Of a stretch of 64,000 nt of DNA, positions 9,404 through 18,646 are shown in pieces (the first letter of the stretch is position 1; each line of letters opens with the position of its first letter). Origin of the DNA: an uncultured Pelagibacteraceae bacterium (lineage in GTDB: Bacteria; Pseudomonadota; Alphaproteobacteria; Pelagibacterales; Pelagibacteraceae); the NCBI GenBank assembly GCA_902633185.1, contig CACPFN010000002.1, positions 1 through 64,000 of the forward strand, in the 5' to 3' direction. The notes under the pieces were generated by a model. That model saw only the letters and a program-made list of their open reading frames with translations. It searched no databases and was not told the DNA's origin. Made by a program: the position numbers and the translations under genes.

Positions 9404-9487
9404 ATTTTCAGCATAAATGCTCGTTTTATATAAACTTGCATAGCAGTTATGCCGGTTTTTTTTGTTAAATTTTTTTTGGAGCTTTAA
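9404..9487 (+). promoter_or_regulatory. Leader/operator region of the polyamine cassette with inverted repeats
   Basis: A TATATA box (9427-9432) is followed at once by an inverted repeat GCATA-gcagt-TATGC (9438-9452), then CGG and eight T (9456-9463). A second small palindrome, AGCATAAATGCT, lies at 9410-9421. The purine-rich GGAG at 9478-9481 is a credible Shine-Dalgarno for the ATG at 9488. The repeat could be a repressor operator at the start site or a short terminator-like hairpin. An alphaproteobacterial leader motif called speF exists upstream of ornithine decarboxylase genes, but I could not match it here. Confidence 0.45.
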
Positions 9488-10666
9488 ATGCAAAAATTTA
9501 AATCAGTTGATAAATTGGTAAATCAACTGAAACCAACAGAACCTGTTTATTGTATTAGAAGAGATTCTATAAACATAGCTTCTAAATTTTTTCAGAATAA
9601 ATTTCCTGGTAAAATCCTATATGCAGTTAAAACTAACCCGCATCCATTAGTATTAAAAACTATCGTGGAAAGTGGAATTAATGATTTTGATATCGCTTCA
9701 ATTAAAGAAGTTGAGGCAATTAGAAGTGTTAGCCCAGATGCAAAATGCTCCTACATGCATACTGTAAAAAGCAAGGAAAGTATAAATGAAGCATATTTCA
9801 AATATAATATTAAGACTTTTGCAATAGATACAAAAGATGAATTAATAAAAATTCTTAATAGTACTAATCAAGCTAAGGATTTAGAGTTATTTGTGAGAGT
9901 TGCAGTTTCTAATGAACACGCAGAAATAGATTTATCTAAAAAATTTGGCGCACAAACTTCTGAAGCAATAGGGCTTTATAGATTAACAAAACAGTATGCA
10001 AAAAAAATAGGATTAAGTTTTCATGTGGGTTCGCAATGTATGCATCCAATATCCTATTCAAAAGGGATTAATGAAATTAAATATATAATAAAAAAAACAA
10101 AAATAGTTCCAGATGTTATAAATATAGGTGGAGGATTTCCAACGATCTATCCTGACTTAGTTCCTCAATCATTAGACTCTTATTTTGAGGAAATAAAAAA
10201 TTCATTAAATAAATTAAAATTAGAAAAAAAACCAGAAATTATATGTGAGCCAGGTCGAGCAATTGTTGCAGAGAGTGGTTCGACAATTGTGAGAGTAAAC
10301 TTAAGAAAAAAACAAAAGCTATATATAAATGATGGAACATACGGAACTTTATTTGATGCAGGTGTGCCTAATATAGTTTATCCATCAAGGATAATTACAA
10401 GTGGAAGAATTATATCAAAAAAATTGACTTCATTTGATTTTTATGGACCAACATGTGATAGCATGGATTATATGAAGGGACCTTTTATTCTACCTAATAA
10501 TATTAAAGAAGGTGATTACATTGAATTAGGTCAATTAGGAGCATACGGATTGACATTTAGAACTCAATTTAATGGATATTATTCTGATAGTATTTACGAA
10601 GTATGTGATGATCCAATAATGACGATGTATGACAAAGAAACAAATAAAGAGTTTCTTGTTGCATAA
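9488..10666 (+). CDS. Group IV PLP-dependent decarboxylase, ornithine decarboxylase type
   Basis: This is a 392-residue alanine-racemase-fold decarboxylase. PLP Lys48 is in ILYAVKTNP and His179 in FHVGSQ. The phosphate-binding IGGGFP is at 213-218 and CEPGRA at 253-258. Catalytic Cys323 is in GPTCDSMDYM, the motif typical of ornithine and lysine/ornithine decarboxylases. It should make putrescine (possibly cadaverine) in the cytoplasm. Its stop overlaps the start of the DHS-like gene by one base (TAATG). Substrate preference among ornithine, lysine and arginine cannot be settled from the sequence; DAP decarboxylase is unlikely given the GPTCDS motif and operon partners. Confidence 0.88.
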   Translation: MQKFKSVDKLVNQLKPTEPVYCIRRDSINIASKFFQNKFPGKILYAVKTNPHPLVLKTIVESGINDFDIASIKEVEAIRSVSPDAKCSYMHTVKSKESINEAYFKYNIKTFAIDTKDELIKILNSTNQAKDLELFVRVAVSNEHAEIDLSKKFGAQTSEAIGLYRLTKQYAKKIGLSFHVGSQCMHPISYSKGINEIKYIIKKTKIVPDVINIGGGFPTIYPDLVPQSLDSYFEEIKNSLNKLKLEKKPEIICEPGRAIVAESGSTIVRVNLRKKQKLYINDGTYGTLFDAGVPNIVYPSRIITSGRIISKKLTSFDFYGPTCDSMDYMKGPFILPNNIKEGDYIELGQLGAYGLTFRTQFNGYYSDSIYEVCDDPIMTMYDKETNKEFLVA

Positions 10667-11706
10667 TGTCAGATACAAAAAATCTTAATCATAACAGAAA
10701 AAAAGACTTTTTAAGTAAAGAGGTTGAACATATTGATATTACATCTTTTGACTCTAGAAAAATTATATCTTCTATGAAAAAAATGTCTTTTGTTTCAAGA
10801 GAAACTGCTAATGCATCCAAGATATACAATGAAATGCTTAAAGATAAAGATTGTACAATATTCTTAACTCTTGCAGGGTCTACTTCTGCCGCTGGATGTA
10901 TGCATATTTATAGAGATATGGTTAAATACAACATGGTAGATGCAATTGTAGCAACTGGAGCATCTATAATAGATATGGATTTTTTTGAAGCGCTTGGATT
11001 TAAACATTACCAAGGATCACAATATCAAAATGATAATGAACTTAGAGACAATTATATAGATAGGATTTATGATACTTACATCGATGAAGAGGAGCTCCAG
11101 GTTTGTGATAAAACAATAGGAGAAATAGCAGACAAACTTGAGCCGAAGTCTTACACATCGAGAGAATTTATTAAAGAGATTGGCAAATATCTAAAAACTA
11201 ATTCTAAAAAGAAAGGTTCTTTAATTGAAACAGCTTTTGATAACGATGTACCTATATTCTGTCCTGCATTTACAGACTCAAGTGCAGGTTTTGGATTAGT
11301 CATGCATCAAGAGAGAAATCCAAAAAATCATATTACAATAGACTCAATTAGAGAATTTAGAGAATTAACAGAGATTAAAATTAAATCTAAAGGGTCGGGA
11401 TTATTCATGATTGGTGGTGGAGTTCCTAAAAACTTTATACAAGACACGGTAATTTGTGCTGAACTTTTGGGAAAAAATGTAGATATGCACAAATATGCAA
11501 TACAAATTACTGTTGCTGACTCAAGAGATGGAGCTTGCAGTAGTTCGACACTAAAAGAAGCAAGTTCATGGGGTAAGGTTGATACTACCAAAGAACAAAT
11601 GGTATTTGCTGAAGCTACCAGTGTTTTACCATTAATAGCAAGTGACGCCTATCATACTGGAGAATGGAAAAATAGAGACAGAAAAAACTTTTCCAAAATA
11701 TTTTGA
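10666..11706 (+). CDS. Deoxyhypusine synthase-like protein
   Basis: This 346-residue protein has the DHS fold signatures: LTLAGSTSAAGC near 68-78, VATGASIIDMDF near 95-106, and the C-terminal block ASSWGKVDT. In that block Lys304 corresponds to the lysine that forms the enzyme-imine with the aminobutyl group in eukaryotic DHS. DHS modifies eIF5A, which bacteria lack. Bacterial homologues therefore probably transfer a putrescine- or spermidine-derived aminobutyl group to a small amine, as homospermidine synthase does. Co-translation with an ODC-type decarboxylase and a 3-base gap to aguB strongly link it to polyamines. The precise product is unknown. Confidence 0.85.
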   Translation: MSDTKNLNHNRKKDFLSKEVEHIDITSFDSRKIISSMKKMSFVSRETANASKIYNEMLKDKDCTIFLTLAGSTSAAGCMHIYRDMVKYNMVDAIVATGASIIDMDFFEALGFKHYQGSQYQNDNELRDNYIDRIYDTYIDEEELQVCDKTIGEIADKLEPKSYTSREFIKEIGKYLKTNSKKKGSLIETAFDNDVPIFCPAFTDSSAGFGLVMHQERNPKNHITIDSIREFRELTEIKIKSKGSGLFMIGGGVPKNFIQDTVICAELLGKNVDMHKYAIQITVADSRDGACSSSTLKEASSWGKVDTTKEQMVFAEATSVLPLIASDAYHTGEWKNRDRKNFSKIF

Positions 11707-11709
11707 TAG

Positions 11710-12591
11710 ATGATCAAAAAAGTAAAAATTGGAATTATTCAAAGTAAAATTTCAGATAATATTCAAAAAAATATAAATTCAGCTATTAAAAATATAAAAA
11801 AAGCAGCATCAAAAAGAGCTAAAATAATTTGTGTACCAGAACTATTTTTATCAAATTATTTTTGTCAAACAGAAAGTCATTCCAACTTTAAGCTAGCGGA
11901 AAAAATACCTGGCAGAACTACAAAAATATTTTGTGAATTAGCCAAAGATTTACAAATAGTATTAATGATTTCATTATTTGAAAAAAAAACACATGGCTTC
12001 TATCATAATACTAGTATCGTTATTAGCGAGAAAGGTAAAATTTTATCGAAATATAGAAAAATGCATATACCAGATGATCCTGGTTATTATGAAAAATTTT
12101 ATTTTACTCCTGGAGATTTAGGTTTTAAATCTGTTAAAACAAAATTTGGTAAAATTGGACCTTTAATTTGTTGGGATCAATGGTTTCCGGAAGCTGCAAG
12201 ATTGACTGCACTTAAAGGTGCACAAATAATTTTTTACCCTACTGCTATTGGATGGCATCCTAAAGAGAAAAAAAAATTTGGAAAATCTCAACTAGACTCT
12301 TGGATAACAATGCAAAAATCTCACGCAATCGCAAATGGTACTTATGTGGTTGCTATAAATAGAGTTGGAACAGAAAAAAAAGGTAAGAAGAAAATAGAAT
12401 TCTGGGGAAACTCAATGATCATAGATCCTAGTGGGCAAATAATTGGAAAACTTGGGAATAAAAAAGAAGAAATTTTAATTCGTGAAATAAACTATAAAAA
12501 AATTGATTCAGCCAGAGAGCATTGGCCTTTTTTAAGAGATAGAAGAATCGATTTTTATAAAGGCATACTAAAAAATCCTGCAGATGAATGA
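11710..12591 (+). CDS. aguB: N-carbamoylputrescine amidase
   Basis: This is a 293-residue nitrilase-superfamily amidase with the catalytic triad Glu44 (CVPELF), Lys117 (KYRKMHIP) and Cys154 (PLICWDQWFPE). The last motif is typical of N-carbamoylputrescine amidases. It hydrolyses N-carbamoylputrescine to putrescine, CO2 and ammonia. The gene starts 3 bases after the DHS-like gene and overlaps aguA by 8 bases, so it is in the same operon. Length is normal. Confidence 0.92.
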   Translation: MIKKVKIGIIQSKISDNIQKNINSAIKNIKKAASKRAKIICVPELFLSNYFCQTESHSNFKLAEKIPGRTTKIFCELAKDLQIVLMISLFEKKTHGFYHNTSIVISEKGKILSKYRKMHIPDDPGYYEKFYFTPGDLGFKSVKTKFGKIGPLICWDQWFPEAARLTALKGAQIIFYPTAIGWHPKEKKKFGKSQLDSWITMQKSHAIANGTYVVAINRVGTEKKGKKKIEFWGNSMIIDPSGQIIGKLGNKKEEILIREINYKKIDSAREHWPFLRDRRIDFYKGILKNPADE

Positions 12592-13636
12592 AAACTTTAA
12601 TGGATTTAGAATGCCGGCTGAATGGGAGTCTCAAAATTCAGTTTGGATTGCTTGGCCTTATAATAAAAATGATTGGCCTGGATTATATCAATTTATTCCT
12701 GAAGTAATTTTAAAGATTATAAAAAAAATTTCAAAAAATCAAAAAATTAACTTAATCGTTAGCAAAAATATAAAAAATATAAAAAAATTAATAAAACTTA
12801 ATAAAATCAAAAATATCAACTTCCACTATATTAAAACTGATAGAATATGGTTAAGAGATTCTGGACCCATATTTATAACAAACAAGGTCGAAAAGAAAAA
12901 AGTAATACTAAATTTTGGTTTTAACGGATGGTCAAAGTATAAAAATTATAAAAATGACAATAAAATCAATAATAATATTAGTAAAATTGCTAATTTTAAA
13001 AAGATTGATCCAATAATCAAAAAAAAAGGCAAAATTAGAAAAATAATCATGGAAGGAGGGGCATTTGATGTAAATGGCTCAGGTACAATTTTATTAACTG
13101 AAGAATGTTTGTTAAGCAAAATTCAAGAAAGAAATAAAAATTTTAAAAAAAAAGACTACGAAAAAATGTTTAATAAATACTTAAATATAAAAAACTTTAT
13201 ATGGCTTAAAAAAGGAATTGCTGGCGATGACACGCATGGACATGTTGATGACATATCAAGATTTGTTTCAAGAAATACGATTATGACTGCGGTTGAAAAT
13301 AATAAAAAAGATATAAATTACAAAAACTTAAATAAGAATTTAAATATATTGAAAGAAAGTAAATGTGAGAAAGGAAAGAAATTCAAAATTATAAAAGTTC
13401 CTATGCCTTCACCAATTTATATTAAGAATACTAGAGTTCCTGCAAGTTATATGAATTTTTATATTTGTAATAAAAAAATAATTCTTCCAATATTCAAAGT
13501 AAAAGAAGACAATATTGCAATTAAAATTTTCAAAAATTACTTTAGAAATAGAAAAATCGAAACAGTTGACTGTAGCAAATTGATATGGGGATTTGGTGCA
13601 ATACATTGCATGACCCAACAAGAACCTAAAATTTAG
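12584..13636 (+). CDS. aguA: Agmatine deiminase
   Basis: This 350-residue member of the pentein fold begins with FRMPAEWE and continues SVWIAWPYN. It has the guanidino-binding RIWLRDSGP, the G-D-D-T-H-G-H-V-D stretch with the catalytic His, and the nucleophile Cys342 in GFGAIHCMTQQEP near the C-terminus. It converts agmatine to N-carbamoylputrescine for AguB. It ends flush against the convergent yhhQ-like gene with no spacer. No arginine decarboxylase to make agmatine is seen in the window unless the group IV enzyme at 9488 does so. Confidence 0.93.
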   Translation: MNENFNGFRMPAEWESQNSVWIAWPYNKNDWPGLYQFIPEVILKIIKKISKNQKINLIVSKNIKNIKKLIKLNKIKNINFHYIKTDRIWLRDSGPIFITNKVEKKKVILNFGFNGWSKYKNYKNDNKINNNISKIANFKKIDPIIKKKGKIRKIIMEGGAFDVNGSGTILLTEECLLSKIQERNKNFKKKDYEKMFNKYLNIKNFIWLKKGIAGDDTHGHVDDISRFVSRNTIMTAVENNKKDINYKNLNKNLNILKESKCEKGKKFKIIKVPMPSPIYIKNTRVPASYMNFYICNKKIILPIFKVKEDNIAIKIFKNYFRNRKIETVDCSKLIWGFGAIHCMTQQEPKI

Positions 13637-14185
13637 TTATGCTGCTTTTAGTGTGCCAAGTAATAATCTAAAAGGTATCAACATTACAAGAGCTACAAAT
13701 ATTTTTACCGCAAGATCTCCTAACGATAAAGTTACCCAAGGAATTCCCGTTCCATAGAATGATATTGAGAAAAATAAAAAAGTATCAACAGTTGAACCTA
13801 TCAAAGAAGATGTTAAAGGTGCTATAAACCACTTTTTTTGTCTTAATTGATCAAATATCTGAACATCTAAAAGTTGAGCAATTATAAAAGCTGTTCCTGA
13901 ACCAATTGCTATTCTTATAGAAATAAGATCAGTAAAATTAGTTGAAAATATTAAAGTAAACAAAATTCCAATTGTGAAGCCTATATAGACAATTTTTCTA
14001 GCTACTAATTTTCCAAAGGATCTGTTGGCTAAATCTGTAATTAAAAATGCAATTGGATAACTAAAAGCACCGTAAGTTAAAATTTCCTCTAAACCGTAAT
14101 ATTTTATAGGAAATTGAACTAAATAATTAGATGCCAGCACAACCAATCCCATTAAAAATGAGAGAGTAAGAAAAACTTTATTCAT
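13637..14185 (-). CDS. Queuosine precursor transporter, YhhQ/VUT family
   Basis: This is a 182-residue membrane protein with five or six transmembrane segments. Family features include an N-terminal N-Y-L-V-Q-F-P segment, TYGAFSYPIAFLITDLANR near residues 38-56, and S-L-I-G-S-T-V-D-T in the second half. YhhQ/QPTR proteins import queuine precursors (preQ0/preQ1) for tRNA modification. The start overlaps the rpmB stop (TAATG), so it is translated from the ribosomal-protein message, consistent with a translation-related role. Transport specificity is inferred from the family. Confidence 0.82.
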   Translation of the reverse strand: MNKVFLTLSFLMGLVVLASNYLVQFPIKYYGLEEILTYGAFSYPIAFLITDLANRSFGKLVARKIVYIGFTIGILFTLIFSTNFTDLISIRIAIGSGTAFIIAQLLDVQIFDQLRQKKWFIAPLTSSLIGSTVDTFLFFSISFYGTGIPWVTLSLGDLAVKIFVALVMLIPFRLLLGTLKAA

Positions 14186-14466
14186 TATGCTGTTTTTGCG
14201 ATTATTGATTTTTTAAGCTTTTTTAATCTTAACGATAAATCTCTTGATTTTGCAGATTTTAAGAAATTATCAAAGCTACCTTTTTTATCTACAGATCTAA
14301 CACCTGCATTTGAAACTGTTAATCTCATAGATTTTTTTAAAAGTTCACTTTTAAATTTTACTTTCTTTAAATTTGGAAGAAATCTTCTCTTAGTTTTATT
14401 GTTAGCGTGACTAACATTATGGCCTTTTAGAGGTATTTTACCAGTAAGTTCGCATTTTTTAGACAT
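14185..14466 (-). CDS. rpmB: 50S ribosomal protein L28
   Basis: This 93-residue basic protein begins [10 protein letters not shown] followed by G-H-N-V-S-H-A, the L28 signature, then TKRRFLPNL. The size is normal for alphaproteobacterial L28. It is transcribed from its own promoter in the 43-base gap after lysK-pyrD and is followed with a one-base overlap by the YhhQ-family transporter. Confidence 0.96.
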   Translation of the reverse strand: MSKKCELTGKIPLKGHNVSHANNKTKRRFLPNLKKVKFKSELLKKSMRLTVSNAGVRSVDKKGSFDNFLKSAKSRDLSLRLKKLKKSIIAKTA

Positions 14467-14478
14467 AAATTTTCAAGA

Positions 14479-14507
14479 TGTATATGGTCTTAAAGAATAC
14501 CAGTCAA
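14479..14507 (-). promoter_or_regulatory. Sigma70-type promoter for rpmB, very short leader
   Basis: Read on the minus strand: TTGACT (14507-14502), 17 bases, TATACA (14484-14479). The predicted start near 14472 leaves a leader of only about six bases before the ATG at 14466. Both boxes match consensus in 4-5 of 6 positions with ideal spacing. Confidence 0.6.
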
Positions 14508-14509
14508 GA

Positions 14510-15556
14510 TTAATTTTTTGTTCCAATAGCTTCAGAAATATTTTTAAAACCTTCTCTTTTTACAATTTCGTCGAGATCTTTATTAATCTTTGAAGCAATA
14601 GTTGGTCCTTTATAAACCATACCTGTATACAATTGCACAAGAGTTGCGCCGCTTACAATTTTATTAAAAACGCCATCGGCAGAGTCAACGCCTCCAACTC
14701 CAATTATTAAGATTTTTTTTCCAACTAATTTAAAAAATTTATTAATCAATTCATTAGAGATATTTTCAAGTGGTTTTCCAGACAAACCACCTTTCTCTAA
14801 TTTATTTATATTAGATATATTTTCTCTATTTCTATCTGTCGTATTTGAAACTATAACTATTTTAACATTATATTTAAAAAAAAGTTCTGAGATTTCATCA
14901 ATACTTTTTTCATCAATATCAGGAGATACTTTGACTGCTATTGGCACATTTGAATTTAAATTTTTCTTTTCTTCATTTATGCATTTTAAAAGATTATCTA
15001 ACTCTTCATTTTTGTGAAAGTTTCTTAAATTTTCTGTGTTAGGAGAAGAGATATTAATTGTAATATAGTCTGCTAAATTATGAAATTTTCTGAAACAAAT
15101 TAGATAATCTTCAACTCTGTTTTCAGTATCTTTATTAGGTCCTATATTAATACCAAGTAATCCATTAGGTGAATTATTTTCAATATTTTTTTTACTTTCT
15201 TCTGATCCAATATTGTTAAATCCAAGTCTATTAATTAAAGCCTCATCTTCCTCCAATCTGAACACTCTTGGCTTCGGATTTCCTATTTGTGGTTTAGGTG
15301 TAATTGTACCTACCTCAACAAAACCAAATCCTAGTTTGTATAGAGGATTGTAAACTTCTGCATTTTTATCAAATCCAGCAGCTACACCTAGAGGAGAATT
15401 TAAGGTTTTGTTTAAAAATTTAGTTTGGATAGTAACTCTGGTTGTTTTATCTATAGCTGGTATCTGATTTAACTTTAAAGCCTTTATTGCTAGTGAGTGA
15501 GCAACTTCAGGGCTAAATTTAAATATAAAAGGTCTTATAAGATTAAACATTTTCAA
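14510..15556 (-). CDS. pyrD: Dihydroorotate dehydrogenase (quinone), class 2
   Basis: A 348-residue flavoprotein that oxidises dihydroorotate to orotate with ubiquinone in pyrimidine synthesis. Visible motifs are SPLGVAAGFDKNAE near 55-68, VEVGTITPKPQ near 76-86, INISSPNTENLRN with the class 2 catalytic Ser, and G-V-G-G-V near the FMN phosphate site. The N-terminal extension with an amphipathic helix identifies the membrane-associated class 2 enzyme. It overlaps the end of lysK by 14 bases. Confidence 0.95.
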   Translation of the reverse strand: MKMFNLIRPFIFKFSPEVAHSLAIKALKLNQIPAIDKTTRVTIQTKFLNKTLNSPLGVAAGFDKNAEVYNPLYKLGFGFVEVGTITPKPQIGNPKPRVFRLEEDEALINRLGFNNIGSEESKKNIENNSPNGLLGINIGPNKDTENRVEDYLICFRKFHNLADYITINISSPNTENLRNFHKNEELDNLLKCINEEKKNLNSNVPIAVKVSPDIDEKSIDEISELFFKYNVKIVIVSNTTDRNRENISNINKLEKGGLSGKPLENISNELINKFFKLVGKKILIIGVGGVDSADGVFNKIVSGATLVQLYTGMVYKGPTIASKINKDLDEIVKREGFKNISEAIGTKN

Positions 15557-17111
15557 CCTTTTTTCTTATCAATTCTTTGGTTTCATTTACTCCAAAAAAA
15601 CTAATGAAGAAGCCCATTCTGGGTCCATTTTCGTCACCAAATACAACCTCATAGATAAGCTTAAACCATTCTCTTAAATTTTCTTTATAACCATTTTCTT
15701 TTCCTACGGTAAAAATATTTGTCTGAATATCTTCAGGAGCCATTTTATCATTACAATTATCTAAAGACTTAATTAATGCTTTCAGTGCAACTTTCTCTTT
15801 TTCATTTGGAGTTTTGTAAATTTTTTTTGTTTTTATAACATCATTGAAATATTTTATTGCATATTCAATTAAATTATCAAAAATTGGATGATCATTTTCA
15901 TTAATTTCTGACTTGTATTTTTTTACAAATTTCCAAAGTAATTGTTTGCTGTCCGCATTACTTGTTTCAACTAAATTTAAAAGCATTGAAAAAGTCATAA
16001 TTGTATTTTCCTCTGGCATTGATCCATTATGTACATGCCAAACTGGATTCATTAACTTCTGTAGATCATTTTGAGTTTTTCCTTTTTCTATAAAATCTAG
16101 ATATTCATCAACAGCTTTTGGAACAACTTCTCTGTACAATTTTTTTGCTCTTTTTGGATTTTGATACATGTAAAGAGATAGACTTTGAGGAGATGCATAA
16201 TTCAGCCATTCATCTATAGTTACTCCATTACCTTTTGATTTAGATATTTTTTCACCTTTTTCGTCCAAAAAAAGTTCATACGCAAAACCAGATGGGTTAG
16301 ATTTACCTAATGTTTTAATAATCTTAGTTGAAAGAATTGCACTCTCAATTAAATCCTTTCCATACATTTCAAAATCAACATCTAAAGCGTACCATCTCAT
16401 TGCCCAATCAACTTTCCATTGCAATTTGCAGTTCCCGTCTAAAATACTTTTTTCCAATTTTGATCCATTATTATCAAATATGATTTTAGAAGATTTAGAA
16501 TCAATTTCTAAAACAGGTATTTCAAGAACTTTTCCAGTTTCTGGGCATATTGGTAAAAAGGGGGAATAGGTTTTCTGTCTTTCTTTGCCTAAAGTTGGAA
16601 GAATTATTTCCATAATTTTTTCATAATTTTCTAGAACTAATTTTAGGGTGTCATTAAAATAACCAGACTTGTAGAGTTCTGTAGAACTTTTAAATGAATA
16701 TTTAAATTTAAAATTATCAAGAAATTGTTTCAACATATTATTATTATGTTCTCCAAAACTACTAAACTTTTCAAATGGATCAGGGACATCCGTTAAAGGT
16801 TTGTGAAGATTATTTTTGAGCTTTTCTTGATTTGGAACATTTTCAGGTACTTTTCTAAGACCATCCATATCATCAGAAAATGTAATAATTTCCTTTGGAA
16901 TATCTGTTAAATGATCAAGAGCGTTGACAATCATTGTCGTCCTTGCAACTTCTCCAAATGTACCTATATGTGGTAGACCACTAGGACCATAACCAGTTTG
17001 TAAAACTATTTTATTTTTTTTCTCTATGTTCGATTTTCTCTCTCTTAATAGCTTTTTAGCCTCAACAAATGGCCAGGCGTTTGTTTTGTCAAAATTTGTT
17101 TTGTCTATCAC
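15543..17111 (-). CDS. lysK: Lysyl-tRNA synthetase, class I
   Basis: This is a 522-residue class I (archaeal-type) LysRS. The HIGH-like motif is HIGTFGE at 48-54 after GYGPSGLP, and the KMSKS-like motif KISKSKGNG is near residue 290. Class II LysRS motifs are absent. Class I LysRS is known in archaea, spirochaetes and many alphaproteobacteria. It charges tRNA-Lys in a proteome that is exceptionally lysine-rich. It leads the lysK-pyrD pair and diverges from trkH across an 86-base gap in which I could not settle a promoter. Confidence 0.95.
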   Translation of the reverse strand: MIDKTNFDKTNAWPFVEAKKLLRERKSNIEKKNKIVLQTGYGPSGLPHIGTFGEVARTTMIVNALDHLTDIPKEIITFSDDMDGLRKVPENVPNQEKLKNNLHKPLTDVPDPFEKFSSFGEHNNNMLKQFLDNFKFKYSFKSSTELYKSGYFNDTLKLVLENYEKIMEIILPTLGKERQKTYSPFLPICPETGKVLEIPVLEIDSKSSKIIFDNNGSKLEKSILDGNCKLQWKVDWAMRWYALDVDFEMYGKDLIESAILSTKIIKTLGKSNPSGFAYELFLDEKGEKISKSKGNGVTIDEWLNYASPQSLSLYMYQNPKRAKKLYREVVPKAVDEYLDFIEKGKTQNDLQKLMNPVWHVHNGSMPEENTIMTFSMLLNLVETSNADSKQLLWKFVKKYKSEINENDHPIFDNLIEYAIKYFNDVIKTKKIYKTPNEKEKVALKALIKSLDNCNDKMAPEDIQTNIFTVGKENGYKENLREWFKLIYEVVFGDENGPRMGFFISFFGVNETKELIRKKVENV

Positions 17112-17197
17112 AACTACTTAAATATCCTTAATATCAGCCTTTTTAATAATTCATATAGAGTTGAAATTTATTTACCATAAAATAATGTCCATTCAAA

Positions 17198-18646
17198 ATG
17201 TCCAATTATAAAACTGTCTTTTTTACATTAGGGGTTTTGCAAATTATTTTAGGTCTTTCAATGATTGTACCTATTTTGGTTCAATTAATATTTGATCAAA
17301 TTGATGCAGGATTTATCGGATCAATGATTGTTACTATTGTTTTTGGATTTTTATTTTTCATTTCTAATTATGATCACGATAAAAAGATAAGTTTACCTCA
17401 AGCTTTTTTGCTCACAGCACTTTCGTGGTTAAGTATTGCTATATTTGGTTCTTTACCTTTAATTTTTTCTAGTACGGATTTGAGTTTTACAGATGCGTTT
17501 TTTGAGAGCATGTCTGGTATTACAACAACAGGATCCACAATTATCACGAATCTAAATGAAACGTCTAAAGCGATATTACTTTGGAGAGGAATGTTACAGT
17601 GGTTTGGTGGTATTGGAATTATCGTAATGGCAATCACTTTAATGCCTTTAATGAATATAGGGGGTATGCAACTTTTCAATATTTCATCTAATGATACTTC
17701 TGAAAAAATTTTTCCTAAAACTAAAGAAGTTTCTTTGAGATTATTGTCTATATATTCCTTATTAACTTTAACTTGTGCTTTCTTTTATTTTATATTTGGG
17801 ATGAGTTTTTTTGATAGCATCGTGCATGCTATGACAACAATAGCGACTGGAGGTTTTGCAAATTATAATGAATCTATAGGTTATTTTAACAGCTCGTTAA
17901 TAGAAATTAATGCAATAATATTTATTATTCTTGGAAGTATACCTTTTATTAGTTACATCAAATACTTGGCTGGAGATAAGAAAATATTTTTCAAAGACAC
18001 ACAAATAAAAACTTTTATAATTTTGGTTATTATTTCAGTTCTTTTAATGTTTTTTTATTTATCTGTTATAAATAAAAGCTTAACTGAGATAAGTTTTTTA
18101 TCTGTTAGCTTTAATATAATTTCTATTTTAACTGGAACAGGGTATGCTACAGAAAATTTTAGTAATTGGGGTCAATTTCCACTAGTATACTTCATAATTT
18201 TAATGTTCATTGGAGGCTGTGCAGGCTCTACAACTTGCGGAATAAAGATTTTTAGAGTTCAAATTTTGTATCAATTCATATCAAACCAGCTGAAAAAAAT
18301 AATTTACCCTCGAGGAATTTTCAAAATTAAATATCAAAATAATAATGTGGATGAAAAATTTATGGACTCAATTATTTCTTTTATATTTCTTTATATATTA
18401 ATATTTTTTGTTGTGACTGCGCTTTTATCGCTTGACGGATTAAATTTTATTACTGCAATTTCAGCAGCTGCCACGTCAATTTCAAATGTTGGTCCAGGTT
18501 TAGGTGATATTATTGGTCCAAACGGAAGTTTTTCAAGCCTGTCTGATTTTTCTAAATGGGTTCTCAGTGCTGCAATGATACTTGGAAGGTTGGAATTATT
18601 TGCAATTCTAGTATTATTTATTCCATCTTTTTGGAGAAAATATTAA
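17198..18646 (+). CDS. trkH: Potassium uptake protein TrkH
   Basis: This 482-residue polytopic membrane protein has the four pore loops of the Trk/Ktr family, each with its filter glycine: GITTTGSTI (~107-115), IATGGFANY (~217-225), LTGTGYATE (~311-319) and ISNVGPGLG (~428-436). It forms the K+-conducting subunit that works with cytoplasmic TrkA, which is not adjacent here. The stop overlaps the start of the AmpG-like gene by one base (TAATG). Confidence 0.93.
   Translation: MSNYKTVFFTLGVLQIILGLSMIVPILVQLIFDQIDAGFIGSMIVTIVFGFLFFISNYDHDKKISLPQAFLLTALSWLSIAIFGSLPLIFSSTDLSFTDAFFESMSGITTTGSTIITNLNETSKAILLWRGMLQWFGGIGIIVMAITLMPLMNIGGMQLFNISSNDTSEKIFPKTKEVSLRLLSIYSLLTLTCAFFYFIFGMSFFDSIVHAMTTIATGGFANYNESIGYFNSSLIEINAIIFIILGSIPFISYIKYLAGDKKIFFKDTQIKTFIILVIISVLLMFFYLSVINKSLTEISFLSVSFNIISILTGTGYATENFSNWGQFPLVYFIILMFIGGCAGSTTCGIKIFRVQILYQFISNQLKKIIYPRGIFKIKYQNNNVDEKFMDSIISFIFLYILIFFVVTALLSLDGLNFITAISAAATSISNVGPGLGDIIGPNGSFSSLSDFSKWVLSAAMILGRLELFAILVLFIPSFWRKY

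Noticed and set aside
18556..18645. Earlier start for the AmpG-like permease inside trkH
   Set aside because: The extra 30 residues are trkH out of frame and not membrane-protein-like; the ATG at 18646 gives the usual TAATG coupling.
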